Below, in pieces: positions 11,669-23,110 of a DNA stretch of 64,000 nt. The stretch is taken from contig NC_081415.1 in NCBI RefSeq assembly GCF_030272615.1, positions 625,021,740 through 625,085,739 of the forward strand. The letters are read 5' to 3'. A program made the position numbers and the translations under genes. Position 1 is the stretch's first letter. Each line of letters opens with the position of its first letter. Under the pieces are notes generated by a model. That model was not told where the DNA came from and searched no databases. It saw nothing but the letters and a program-made list of their open reading frames with translations. The DNA comes from Cryptomeria japonica (Eukaryota; Streptophyta; Pinopsida; Cupressales; Cupressaceae).

Positions 11669-13144
11669 ATGGTGGATGACTTCAAACAGTATTTTGTACA
11701 TATCACCTTTGAGCAAATACCAAGATTGAACAACAAAGTAGCCGATGCAATGGCTACTATCGCTTCATTATTACAAATTCTAGAAAAACAGAGTCGTTAC
11801 GAGTTCCTGGTAGAGCAACTATTCTCCCCAGCCTATGACCACTCTGAATCCCATGTTATCTATGCCTTGACTGGTTCAGATTCTCCATTATATGGACCAA
11901 TATACGACTACCTCAAGCACAATATCTTATCAATTGACCAATCCTGTAACCAAAATTGTAACTTTATCCGACAAGCTGCCTGTTACACCCTTACCGCTGA
12001 TACTTTGTATCGTCGAGGTCTAGATGGTACTCTTCTTCGTTGCCTTGATCGTAATGATTCCGATTCTACTTTACACGAGCTTCACAAAGGTATTTGTGGC
12101 ACACATTCAAGTGGCACTACTCTTGCTAAAAAGCTTCTAAGGATGGGATACTATTGGCCTACAATGGAGAAAGACGCATACCACTTCACCAAGAAATGTC
12201 CTAAATGCCAGATCCATGGTAATCTGATTCATGCACCAGCACAAGAACTATAGCCATTTACAACATCCTGGCTCTTTTGTCAGTGGGGACTAGACTTACT
12301 TGGAAAAATTCATCCTTCAACTTCAAATGGACACAAGTTCATTATAACTGCAACAGAGTACTTTACCAAATGGATAGAAGCAGTTCCCATGACCACAGTG
12401 ACTGGGAAACAAATTGCCTCTTTTATCCTCAATTATCTGATCTGTAGATATGGTATTCCAAGTTCAATCATCACAGATAATGGACGGCCTTTCAAAAATC
12501 AAGATATCTAAGAACTATGTGAAAAATTCAAAATCCAACATAGGTTCTCTACACCATACTACCCACAGGGAAATGGTCAAGCCGAAGCGTCTAACAAAAC
12601 AATACTGAAAATCCTCAAGAAAACAATAAATGATGTAGGCAAAGATTGGCACGTACAACTCAATCCAGCACTTTGGGCATACAGAACTAGCATCCACACA
12701 CCTATAGGAACAACACCATACTCATTGATATATGGATCAGAAGCCATTTTACCCCTGGAAGTAGAAATCCCGTCTCTCAGAGTCTCTTTGAAAGGCTTAA
12801 TCCTAGATGAAGAGTATAGAGTTAACTGACTGCAAGAGCTTGAACTATTAGATGAAAGACGTTAGCATGCTTATACTCATCTCAAAGCATATCAACAATG
12901 CATGTGCAAGAGCTACAATCACAAAGTCATTCCCCGCAACTTCAAGGTTGGTGACCTAGTCCTCAAAGAAAATCCAAGAAATCAGCAAGATCGAGAAAAG
13001 AAAGGGAAATTTGAACCTAACTGGTTGGGTCCCTATGTTATCATATCAGTCTATGGATCAGGTGCCTATCAGCTAACGACTTCAGAAGGAGATGTGCTCG
13101 ATGAACAAACTAACAACATCCATCTAAAGAGGTACTACACTTAA
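11669..13144 (+). pseudogene. pol: Gypsy-1 integrase
   Basis: This domain inserts the cDNA into the genome. The N-terminal zinc region (about 12075-12215) ends in CPKCQIHG. The D,D-35-E core is visible: Asp at 12293 (QWGLDLLG), Asp at 12476 (ITDNGRPF) and Glu at 12584 (GQAEAS), with 35 residues between the last two. The C-terminal part has NFKVGDLVLKE and NWLGPYVI, the usual end of gypsy integrases. Stops are at 12251 (TAG), 12509 (TAA), 12827 (TGA) and 12863 (TAG). The natural end is TAA 13142. I see no chromodomain. Confidence 0.95.
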
Positions 13145-14401
13145 GTAGCCTAGTGCACGGAAAAAGCCAAAAATAGGCAAAAACATTAAAAAAAATAAAA
13201 AAAATCCAGAAAAAGCAAAAACATAAAGTACAATAAAAACAAATGGTGAAAACCTGGTAAACAGATGCTCTTGTGAAAGAATGGTTCCTCTATCTATCTC
13301 CTTACTATTTGTCCATCCAAACACTATCGCCCATTGCCCGACACTTAGCACATATCCATTCAGGACATACTTAGCGTAGTCACTATCCTGGTTTGTCTAT
13401 ATATATATCCTCTTACCACAAATCCACCATGGCTTGGAAATCACTGTACATATTCACATCAAGAGGCACACTCAGCTAGGGGCATTCCAATCATCTAAAT
13501 ATGGTAAACATTCAAGACATCAAGGCTATTTGCAAAACTCAATAGCATGACGTCCAACAAACCAAAAATGACGCTTCATCGCAAAGCAAAATATTTCACA
13601 AAAATACCAAGGATGGATGATTTTCTGAAGTATTGGATGTTGCATTGTAGCATAAAATCTTGACTAGTTTTGCATTTTGAACTTTTTGAATTATTGGATT
13701 CTCTTCCTTGTCTCTAGAGATCAAGAGGAACTTCCAATATTTTCTTAGTCTTCTATCTGGGAGGCGATCACTTGTACTGTGTGAATACATGCCTCGAGAC
13801 GTGATACATCAAATATCACTGAAGGCCTGATTCCACTTCACGCATACAAATGATCTAATCTTGTCTGTTTACACAATACGCACTCAGGTCGTCCTGGTTC
13901 AATTATACCTTGACGCTTGTGGTATCTTGCAAGATCAAATATCATGTAAATTTTCTCAGGTCATTATGGTTCAATTATACCATTATGCTTGTATAAATTT
14001 CCAACATATCCTAAAAACAAATCAATGCTCAATGATGATATCTACAAAGAAAGCAAACAAATGGCTATATCGGATGGCAAATACAGAATGAGGATGCTAC
14101 CCAAAAAAATTAGTTGCATATCATTTTACTTTTAGCGGCATATCAAATCATACAAGATACATCTCACAGCATATAAAAACATACATCCTGCATCATATCA
14201 TATATTTAAGCATTGCATCATCACATAAATGAAATAACCCACATAACATGCATCCATATAAACACACCACATGATCAAAGAAAATGGTATATATATATAT
14301 ATATATATATCTCAAAAATGATCAAAATGTACAAAATATGTCAAAACTGTGTCCAGTACAAAGAATAACAATAATCAAAAATACAACAGAGACCACGTCT
14401 C
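13145..14401 (+). other. Gypsy-1 region between pol and antisense gene
   Basis: No gene is supported. The stretch holds a roughly 74-bp imperfect tandem duplication (units near 13883 and 13957, both with TGGTTCAATTATACC), AT-rich sequence, and a short (TA)n at about 14287-14310. The last part may be the 3' UTR of the antisense gene. Confidence 0.5.
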
Positions 14402-16454
14402 TTAAGTATGACTATCCCCTGACGGAGATGGTCTAGCTCCAGATGCACCTGCCCCTGGATCACTAGAAGGGTCCTGTCTCGATGGCCCTTTCACACCTCG
14501 ACTCTCCGACCGCAACCCAGTATCTCAAGATTGACTAGATCTCGACTGTGTAAAGCTCTGTACTTGCTGATCCCTGGGTACCACAGCCTCATAGTGCCAC
14601 TGATAGTACTCTGCCTCCTGAGCTCTCAATGCTAGCTCTCTCATGGTGTCTCTCATAGGACCACCCGCCGCCGCTCTCTGCATACTAGACACCACCTCCT
14701 CCGCTCTATCTCAGTGTCCCGCTCAGTGGTCAACTGAGAAATCTACCGCTGATATGTCAAAATTTGTGCCTGTAGCTGCTGTACAGTCACCTGTAGGGTC
14801 CGGATCTGTGCATCCTCAACATGTGTAGGGATCTGAACTCGTAGTGGTACGTATGCAGGGGCAACTCCTCCTACTCAGCCTGTCCTCAGTGCTGGAGGTG
14901 GGAGCACATCTATCCTCCTCCTCTGTGTTGGTCACCTCGCCTCATCAACACCTCCCACTGTAGCTAGCACCTCCCCCACTCTCCCCTCTACACTAGCTCC
15001 AATAGCCAATCCACCTCTCCCCCTATCTATCATCCCCTGTCTCACCGCTCTCTCCACACCCCTATCTCCTCTCCTAGCTCTACCTCCCCGCCTCCCTCTG
15101 GCTCCTCTCCCTCATCCATCTCCTCCATCCTCTCCATCATCATCATCATCTTCCTCTCCCTACTCCTCATTAGAATCAAAAGCTGGCCTCATCTCATTGG
15201 GATCAGATATCCTGGCCACCACCCACGCAGCAAACAATCGGGCAAACTCATCAGTCATGCTCGCATCCTGAATCTCAAGGGCATAATCCCATATCTGCCT
15301 GGCCAACCCGACAAACTCCTCCACTGCTACTGTACTATCAATAGTCGGCCCCCAATCCACTACATCCTGCTACTGCCGTGCATATAGGCATGCTCCCTGT
15401 GGAATACCCTGCTGGTGCCCAAACTGCCTCAAAACTCGGGTCACCACAAACCTCTCAATCACAAACGGGGTCCTCCCGATCAAGTATCTGGTCATAAAAA
15501 CAAAGGGCATCTCTAGCCCATCCTCTACCCACACCTCGCATCCTGTATACAGTCGCTAGGTAACCGTATCTATATCATCAAGCACTCTCCTCTAATGCTC
15601 TAGTTTGCCTAGCTTACACTAGACAACTAGACCCCTGTATCCATACGCATATGCGCATCCCATGGGCCTGTTCCTGTCTGCTAGTGGCCTTGCCGCTGGA
15701 ATGTGCTCCCAGCACCATACCCGTAACAATGTCACGCCAGCTAATAAACTACCGTAACCAAGGTATACCACCTCATGTAAACCCCTATATAGATGGGCTA
15801 GCATAGCTGATCCCCATGAAAACCACCGGCCCTGTGTCACCATCTCCTCCAATACCAGCTCCCATCCCACAGAGAATCCCTTTGACCTGCGATCAGGACA
15901 AAGGAATCTACCAATAAACCCTGCTAGTACAGATGGCAATGGCGCATAATCCAAGTCCAAAAACTCCTGCCATGGGATCTCATAGCCACAGACTATCTCA
16001 TCATGGAAGATACGGTGTAGTGCCTCTGTCCCACCCTCCTTCGACTGCTCATATGGTAGTAGTGCACCTACTACGGGAATCTGCAGATCCTGTAACAGTC
16101 CTCTGGGGTGACTGTCATCTCTCCAGTCACAAAATGAAAGGTGTTGGTGTCGCTATGCCACCTCTCCACCAATGCTGTCAGTAGCCCTCAGTTCATAGTG
16201 AACCAAGGCATATCCAAAAGAGAAGTCAACCCACATCTCTCAATAATATCGAGATTGACCTGAGACAATCGCAGTATCAATGTCCACGGTCTCAAAAATC
16301 TCTCTCATGACTGAACCACACCCAATCACTCCTGTCAACAAGCAAAACAAATCCAATATCAGTTTCCAAATCAAAACAAAGATATCAAAATAAAACTCAC
16401 ATCAACAACATGAAATAATTTGCTCATCTACATCAAGTTCAAAATCCTATCATT

Positions 16455-16635
16455 TCATATCAACTTGTAACACAACTCAAGTTATTAAAAACCATATCAA
16501 AACTTGTAACACAACTCAAGTCTCCACAATCACATAAACTTGTAAAACAACTCAAGTTTCCCACCCATATCAGCTTGTAACACAAATCAAGTTTCCAACC
16601 CATATCAGCTTGTAACACAACTCAAGCTTCACGCA
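16455..16635 (-). repeat. Minisatellite in antisense intron
   Basis: About five imperfect units of 37-45 bp carry CTTGTAACACAACTCAAG on the plus strand. Each unit contains a short inverted pair (ACTTG and CAAGT). It lies in the predicted intron of the antisense gene, close to the acceptor. Confidence 0.7.
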
Positions 16636-16825
16636 TTGAACTTGAAACAATGGTACGCAAACACATCATATTTTGATCAAAACACCACATTGATATCTAT
16701 ACATAACTTGAAAAATCGCAAATAAAAACAAGTTATATCGACATTCATATTGGACAAATCCATAAAATCATGACAGACAGACATGACAAATTTACAAATC
16801 AGCTCATCTCGCAAAAAATTTCTAG

Positions 16826-17281
16826 ATGCACTAAAACAGACTCCCGCTGTGCTAAACTTTACCCACGCGCTAGGTTGTCTTTCCTACGTGCTAATCTGTT
16901 TACCCTATGTGCTAGACTGACTCTACATGCTAAATCTTTCCCCCTATGTGCCACCTAACCTACCCTATGCGCTAGACTGACTCTACGCGCTAATCTATAC
17001 CTCCTAGGCACTACCTATTTGACCCTATGCGCTAGGTTAGCCCTACGCGCTAAACCCCCTTACCCATGTGAACCCCTGTGACCCCTATGCGCTAGGTCTA
17101 CCCTACACGCTACCCTGCTGACTCTACATGCTACCCGACTATCACCATGCGCTATTCTGCGTCTACACGCTAACCTATATTTCCTATGCGCTAACCTATT
17201 TTATTCCGGACGCACCCCTGAAATAAACTTGATGCGCTACTTAATTCTTCGTATGCTCTAATCTACGACTTAGATGCGCTA
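16826..17281 (-). repeat. Octamer array C: TAGCGC(A/G)T on minus strand, 60-bp higher-order repeat
   Basis: On the plus strand the units read ATGCGCTA or ACGCGCTA, the complement of arrays A and B. Starts are 16826, 16847, 16865, 16886, 16907, 16925, 16946, 16967, 16985, 17006, 17027, 17045, 17066, 17087, 17105, 17126, 17147, 17165, 17186, 17210, 17232, 17253, 17274. From 16865 the steps repeat as 21, 21, 18, giving a 60-bp unit about six times. Several units are degenerate. The array lies inside the predicted intron of the antisense gene. Confidence 0.85.
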
Positions 17282-17517
17282 AACTGCTAAAACCAAATTT
17301 TAAAAATCAAAAAATGACTAAAAATGACCAAATCAAGAATCAAAAGTGGGTCAAAAACATTGACTTACTAGTGGTCCATACGCTGCAGGTCTCCGATACC
17401 TCTGAACGCGCTCGAAACGGTGTCTGGAATACGGAATCAACATTTTCTCTGCAGACCAAATTCTCTTTCTCCAAAGTCAACAAGGCACAAATGAATCAAA
17501 TCAAAGCTCTTTTCCCC

Positions 17518-17525
17518 TTTTTATA
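17518..17525 (-). promoter_or_regulatory. TATA box of the antisense gene
   Basis: TATAAAAA on the minus strand, followed by GGGG, lies 75 bp before the exon-1 ATG at 17443. This is good spacing for a start site and a short leader. The gene would be driven from inside the element, not from the LTR. Confidence 0.55.
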
Positions 17526-17874
17526 GGAGGAAAATGAAATTAGGGTTAGCCAAACGGACCTATAATATGGTCGCAGTCTCCCCTATACCTTACACGTTGT
17601 ACATTACCAGGAGATGAATCAATTTACACACATTTTACATCGACGAAATCCTACACATCCAAGCAACTCATCAAATCAAATCAAAAAATTTCAAAAAAAT
17701 TGATTCATCTCCCGAGGGGGCATCACCATCAAAATATCGAATCTGGGGCATCACGCATCAAATCAAATCTGGGGCATGACTGGCAAATCAAAAGAACAAC
17801 ACAAAAATTGCATTTGATCATAAATCATGATAAAGCATCATTTTCTTTGAAATAACATGTGCACACACGTCACT

Positions 17875-17890
17875 TCAAAGAGGGGCAAAA
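17875..17890 (+). other. Polypurine tract of Gypsy-1
   Basis: CAAAGAGGGGCAAAA directly precedes the TG of the 3' LTR. It is the expected primer for plus-strand synthesis. Confidence 0.85.
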
Positions 17891-19385
17891 TGCAGACGTA
17901 TAAAAATGACCATATTCCTAAATGAATATTTTATGTTCATTTCTCTATTTAATTAAATCCAATTTAATTAAATTACCCACATTCCTCTATTTAATTAAGT
18001 AAATTACTCAATTAAATTCACTATATCCATTCAATGAATAAATCATTTTATTCAATTAAATTCCCCCTATCCACTTTTAATTAAATTCAAATTTAATTAA
18101 ATAGTTATCCTAAAATTGAATAAATCTAATTTATTTAATTTCCCCAAATTACAACCAAATTGAATAAATCATTTAATTCAATTAAATCCTATTATCCTTC
18201 CATCCACTTGCAAAATCCTACATCTCCCACTTGCCTTCCTAAACCCCTTCCTAAATTCTTCTAGACTCTTCTAATCGCTTCTAATTAGCCTAACCCATCT
18301 TCTAAACTTTGTCACATCCCTAAGCAAAGGGAGGTCACTTCTCAAAAACCTCAAAGTCTTTGATAACCATTAAAGGCTTCAAACCTTCAACCACTTAAAT
18401 CCTCAAAGTCTTTGATAACCATTAAAGGCTTCAAGTCTTCAACCACTTAATTCCCCAAAGTCTTCAATAACCATTAATGGTTAACTCAAACCCTCTTACA
18501 TGGTTAAATTATTTCTTTTAACTCAACATTTATCCAACCCAAGGGTCTCATCAGGCCTTTAATGCTTTGACCATGATGATCTCTTAATCATTTGCACAAG
18601 AGTTTATCCTTGGATTAACTCTTAATCCAGTGGGTAATCTTAATTTAGACTTGACCCTTACCTTCTAGATAACCATAAGGTCTTCTCAGGCCTTTAATGT
18701 CTCCTACCCCTTCTCTCAACCCAACCCTATGTTGACACTTGTCACCATTTCATTGGTGCAAATTGCAAACATGGATCCCCAACTTTCAAGCTCAACCCTT
18801 GATTGAATCTTTCAATCCTGACCATCCATTGCCCTATTTTTGCTATAAATAGAGCTCTCATTCCTCCATTTTATCATCCTCAAAAATTTGTAGTATCACA
18901 CTTATGCTCAAATACATTCAAGTTTTCATATATCATTTTATGCTCATCATTTTAGCCTCTTTGAAATTAGGAATTAGTCTAAATATGCATGTTTAGAATA
19001 ATTTCTTTATCATTTTAGCTCAATCATAGACTAATATAGTATGTTAGGATAGTACTCATACTAACCTTGTCATCTTATAAATCTAGTTTATTGCATTTCT
19101 AAGATCATGCATAGCTTAGGATGCATTTCATTCAGAGATCTATCAAAGCATCCCTCGTTCTTGCATTTGCCATCCCTAAACCATTTTGCTCAGTGATCTG
19201 AGAGAAAAAACATTGGTTTGAGGGACATTGTAAGATAGAGAACCATGGGACCCACCTAGGGAAGCTGAGTTATACTTCATAACTCCATAGCTTGCACCAA
19301 GAAGTCTTGTGTGTGTGTGAGCAAGGCTCCATAGAGCTCCATTTTTCACATATTGAGTTCTATCGACCCACTTTTCCCGTATACA
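17891..19385 (+). repeat. 3' LTR of Gypsy-1
   Basis: It is 1,495 bp, TG to CA, and matches 1235-2728 with about 28 differences, mostly transitions, and one single-base indel. AAAAC follows as the right copy of the target duplication. Confidence 0.95.
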
Positions 19386-19390
19386 AAAAC

Positions 19391-19625
19391 ATTCTGAAGA
19401 AAAGGAGGCCCAGTTGGAGGGTTTGACCTCTAATGAGGAAGCTAGTGAGGGCAATGAAAAAACTTTTTAAAAAATGCTAAACCTAATTCCTGAAGTCTCC
19501 CTTTCTTTCTCTCCACCCTATGAGACACACTTTGAGGAAGCCCTGAAAGGGCTTAATATTCCTAAAATATATGGTGAGGATGATGAAAAGAAACCAAATA
19601 ATAAAAGGGCTATAGGAAAGGAGTA
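19391..19625 (+). pseudogene. 3' part of the ORF split by Gypsy-1, plus a decayed extension
   Basis: This part continues the frame that starts at 1084 and ends at TAA 19468. The same frame then reads on to a TAG at about 19624, and further with more stops. The segment 19471-19625 has acidic and basic residues but no known motif. It is probably remnant coding sequence of the element that hosts Gypsy-1. Confidence 0.4.
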
Positions 19626-20848
19626 GAACTGGCACATTGCTAAGGTGAAAATTCAAAAACCCCATAGAATTGGATTAGATGTGAAAATAATGTAGAAATA
19701 TTATAGAGCTTGCAGAAATAATAGAATAGTTAGTGTGAATCAAAAACAATATCATGTGTAAAACTATGATTGGGATGGTCATTGTGTGGAGAAAAGTTGA
19801 GAGAAGAACAAAGAATAATGGCACAATGAATAGGGATGAATACAAGATGGAAAGAAGACTACAACTTCCATGGTTTGGGAGGAAACTTTAGAGAAAATGG
19901 TTGAGAATTTGGACTCTATATTTTAAAGTCTATTATGTTTTTATTGATACTCTATTTTTTATTATTATTGTTTTTATATGTTATCTCAATGTGGGTAGGA
20001 TCATGGGCATCCAAACTAGGCCCTTAAGTGGCAATGAAATTTTAGAAAATCAGAGTTAGGAAACTTGACATAAAAATTTGAATAGTTTATTAACATATTT
20101 TGGAAAATATGTAAGAATAATATTTGTAGAAAATTGAGTCTAGTTTCTAAGCTACTAGTTATTTTTTGAAAAAATTGAAATTTCAATGTAGTACTACTAA
20201 AATTTCAAGGAAAAAATAAAAAGTAAGTGTACGTCTACAAAACATAAGTACAATCAAAACATAATATTTTTTTGTAAAATTTTCAATATAAATAAAGGAC
20301 ACATGTCAAACATGCCACATTTGTTTTGAAATTTTTTGGAAAGTAAATAATTAATTGAGAATTTTTTATTAGAAATTATTAAAAATAAAAAAATGTGTTT
20401 CTCTATAGACCATAACTTGGTAAAAAATGTATGAAATTTGTTTTAATTTTATTTTTATTCCTATAGTAGACAAAGCATAGAATTTACAACATTTTTCGGA
20501 TTTGAAAAATGTTTAACCATGTTAAAGTTATAGATGTTTTTCAATCAACCCATTATACAAGACTCTTAACATAATGTATGTAAAAAATTAATAATAATTA
20601 TTTATTAAATTCAAAATAAAGAAAAAATTATATTGGTAGAGAGCCGATAATTTTCTTAAAAATCCCTTTTAATTTTATCAATTTTGGGTTAAAAAAAGTC
20701 ATCATACATAGGGGCAAAATTCGAAAAACCAAGAAAAACTTGAAAACATGTTTTTTATGTTGACTTTCTAGGTTTGGCACTTCCAAGCCAAATCCCAGAG
20801 TAATCTTGAGAGAAATCCCAAGGTTATAGATTTTTTGTCAAAGAAACT
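19626..20848. other. AT-rich decayed sequence
   Basis: I see no gene, repeat array or element boundary here. The first 250 bp look like decayed coding sequence; the rest is AT-rich with many short A or T runs. Confidence 0.4.
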
Positions 20849-21050
20849 GATATCTGTTACTAATGGATATCCGTTATTAATCAATTTCAGCACCAAAGGT
20901 AGAACAAAGGGCACCAAATTTTTTTTGCCCAAAAATTTAAAAGAGGTAACAGATATCCATTAGTAACAAAATCTAGTTATTAGAAAATTATAAATATTTT
21001 GTAAATTGTTAATATATAATAATATCTTTATATTAGTAATATATATAGAG

Positions 21051-21410
21051 TCGAGGAGGAGGGTGAAAAATTAGGATGGCATTCGTGCGAGGGCTCGCAG
21101 GTGGCTGAGCTAGGGTTTCGCGACCCTAGCTTGTGGGAGGCACAAGTGCAGGTTTGTACGAGGGAGGGAAGTGCAGGGTGTCAAGGGTAAGCGGTGGTAG
21201 ATGATGCTGAGAAGTGCTTGGTGGTGGGTGTGGGTGTGGTCGCCGGGAGGGGTGGAGGTTGCGTGGGGGTGGGGTTGTAGCCTGCTATGGCCCAGGGCAG
21301 TCCCATGTGACAGGGAGTTTCAGTGGGCCCCTCTCTTTGTTGGTTCTTGGGAGGGGAGGTACCCTGGGTGTTGAGCCTCCGTGAGTGGCCCTTTGGGATG
21401 TGCTTACCCT
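21051..21410 (+). other. GC-rich 5' end of L1-1
   Basis: This G-rich stretch contrasts sharply with its AT-rich surroundings. It starts right after the target duplication, so it is probably the LINE 5' UTR. I see no reliable ORF; a minus-strand frame runs into it from ORFx by chance. Confidence 0.45.
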
Positions 21411-22510
21411 CTCCAAATAGGTGTCAGTTCTCTTCTTCTTAGGATCAAGAGGTGAGGCAAGTAGGGTAGAGGCATACCCGTCTAGCATGTCATACATTAC
21501 CTCATATCCCATGGGCTCCACTTCTTTTCTAGGCTCAACCGCCTCCATTATGCACTCATCTACTCTGATGATAAAGCAGATGTCCTCTTCATACTTCTTG
21601 ACAATATCACCAAATATTCTCACCCTCTGGCTCATCTTGCATCCGAACTCATCAAAGTATTTGTTAAAGACTTCAAGATAATTGGTTCCTACCACTTGAA
21701 GACTCACTCTGATTTGCTTGGTAACCAGTTCGTCAGTAGACCATTGTATATCACTGTCTCCTGGGAAATAGCCTTAAAGTAGAAAAACAATCCTACCAAC
21801 AGTTGTCCAAATTTAAATCTTAAGGCATTGTCCTATTTAATAGACTTCAAGTTCACTAGAAGTTGCCTTTGCATGCAAGTGCATAAATCAAATGAGGCAT
21901 CTACCATGATCAACCTGTAGGTGACATTTACCACAACAATAGAGACAGAGTTAATTCTACTAGCATAGAACGTTCGGTAACCTATCACCATACAAGCATA
22001 CTTGACCAGATCCTCCTTGATGGTATTGATGGTCACTCCCTATTGGTCACTCACAGAACTGGTGAGCTTGGTCATTTCCATCTTAATGACTTTCCTTAGG
22101 GTTGGCACATCTCCAATGTTACAAAAACTGGTGACGACATGAATCACTTCTGGTGTGATGTAATGTGTCTGCTCAAGATACATTTTGTTACCATGCACTC
22201 TGCTTAGAATGATGCAGATGTGGTGTTTTGTAAATTCTTCAAGAAAATAGACCGCATTATGAAGTTTCTTTCTTTCTAGGATGTTGTATTCTGATTTGAT
22301 CTTCTTTTCATTCCCACAAAATAAAATTAATTGAGAATGGATCACTAGAGATCCTAGGTCTTCTATTTTGCAATCAATATAATCTAAAATACCTTCCTCA
22401 AATATAACACTAGCGGGTATTTGGGATAGGGCATTGTATTTTGCCTTCCGTTGGATGAAATCTACTAAATCATCAAGTGCACTTGAACAAGAGTGCGATG
22501 CAGAAGCCAT
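21411..22510 (-). pseudogene. ORFx copy 1, unrecognised protein, antisense inside L1-1
   Basis: It starts at ATG 22510 (MASASHSC) and runs to about 21411. The middle aligns by eye with the plus-strand copy at 49476-51552. Shared blocks include PTLRKV against PNLRKV, ASRINSVS against SSRLNFVS, YDLC equivalents, GDIVKKYE against KGIVKKYE, and SPLDPK against KLVDPK. A TAG at 22040 and a frameshift between about 21720 and 21830 break it. I recognise no catalytic motif. It lies about 600 bp behind a zinc-knuckle gag, the same order as in the plus-strand copy. Confidence 0.65.
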
Positions 22511-23110
22511 GGTAAACGGATAAATGATAATTTCGATAAATACCTTCAAAAATCCACAATTTAGGGTTTGCAACTTTAGCTTCGCCACACACTACTTTGG
22601 TTGCTGGATTGTCACTTTGTGTTCTTCACCTGACTGATTGATATTATCTCTGGATTATTCTTTCAAAGTTTTTGAAATTTCTCTGAATCGTAAAACAAAT
22701 TGCCTTTGGTCGCTCTGCACTTGACAATTTCTTCACTCGCAAATTGATAAATGAAAATGACTTAAAAATCCCTTTTAAACGAATTCTTCACCTACCATAA
22801 TAAATGCTCCACCATTAGGGCATAAAACCTAATTTTCCTTTTACCATTTCCAGTCTTCTACCAATTAACAAGTATCACATACCAGTTAAGATCTTCTACG
22901 AGTGTAAACTAGGGGTCTGAAACATTTCACTGATTTCCTCCCCCTAAGCTTTTCTAATGTTTAGTTTGCCGATTCAGTGACTTCTACACTAGGTGCAGAA
23001 ATTGGTTCTTATAGTAACACTTCTTTAGGTTTCTTCTTCCATGTTGTCTTCATATCTGCTTGAACAGTTTCAACATCAATCTTTCCTTCCAGAGTGACCG
23101 ATATATCATC
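22511..23110 (-). other. Spacer between gag copy 1 and ORFx copy 1
   Basis: There is no clear gene. The part just before the ORFx start shares short words with the region before ORFx copy 2 (GGTATTTAT, AACCCTAAAT), so it may hold the ORFx promoter or leader. Confidence 0.4.

Larger units (their letters stand above)
14402..17443 (-). pseudogene. Antisense plant-mobile-domain gene of Gypsy-1, probably spliced
   Basis: Read on the minus strand. Exon 1 (17443-17369) is 25 codons from ATG and ends at a consensus donor GTAAGT (17368-17363). The acceptor TTGTTGACAG ends at 16332; exon 2 (16331-14402) continues in phase 0 across a 1,037-bp intron. Exon 2 encodes a plant mobile domain of the PF10536 type: LVERWHSDTNTFHF and GEMTVTPED, then WGSAMLAHLYRG (15784-15820) and RVWCWEHIPAARP. 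An acidic stretch and a coiled-coil-like basic tail follow, with TAA at 14402-14404. TGA codons at 16326, 16305 and 16188 and frameshifts near 16082 and again before the tail break it. Antisense ORFs at this place are known in Tat elements; their function is not established. Confidence 0.75.
1235..19385 (+). mobile_element. Gypsy-1: complete Tat-like Ty3/gypsy LTR retrotransposon
   Basis: The element is 18,151 bp and flanked by AAAAC at 1230-1234 and 19386-19390, a perfect 5-bp target duplication. Both LTRs start with TG and end with CA. A PBS follows the 5' LTR, and the polypurine tract AGGGGCAAAA abuts the 3' LTR. The domain order gag, protease, G-patch, RT, RNase H, integrase is Ty3/gypsy. 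An antisense gene between pol and the 3' LTR and a very long leader are features known from the Tat lineage. I counted about 28 differences between the two LTRs (roughly 98% identity), so the insertion is fairly recent, yet all coding regions carry stops. Confidence 0.95.

Noticed and set aside
12515-12697. Claim that Gypsy-1 could encode a functional integrase by stop readthrough
   Set aside because: Eighteen stops of all three types and a mutated RT box make readthrough of the whole polyprotein unlikely.
13861-14091. Open frame after Gypsy-1 pol as an extra gene
   Set aside because: It lies on the 74-bp tandem duplication, has no motif, and its composition is that of AT-rich non-coding DNA.
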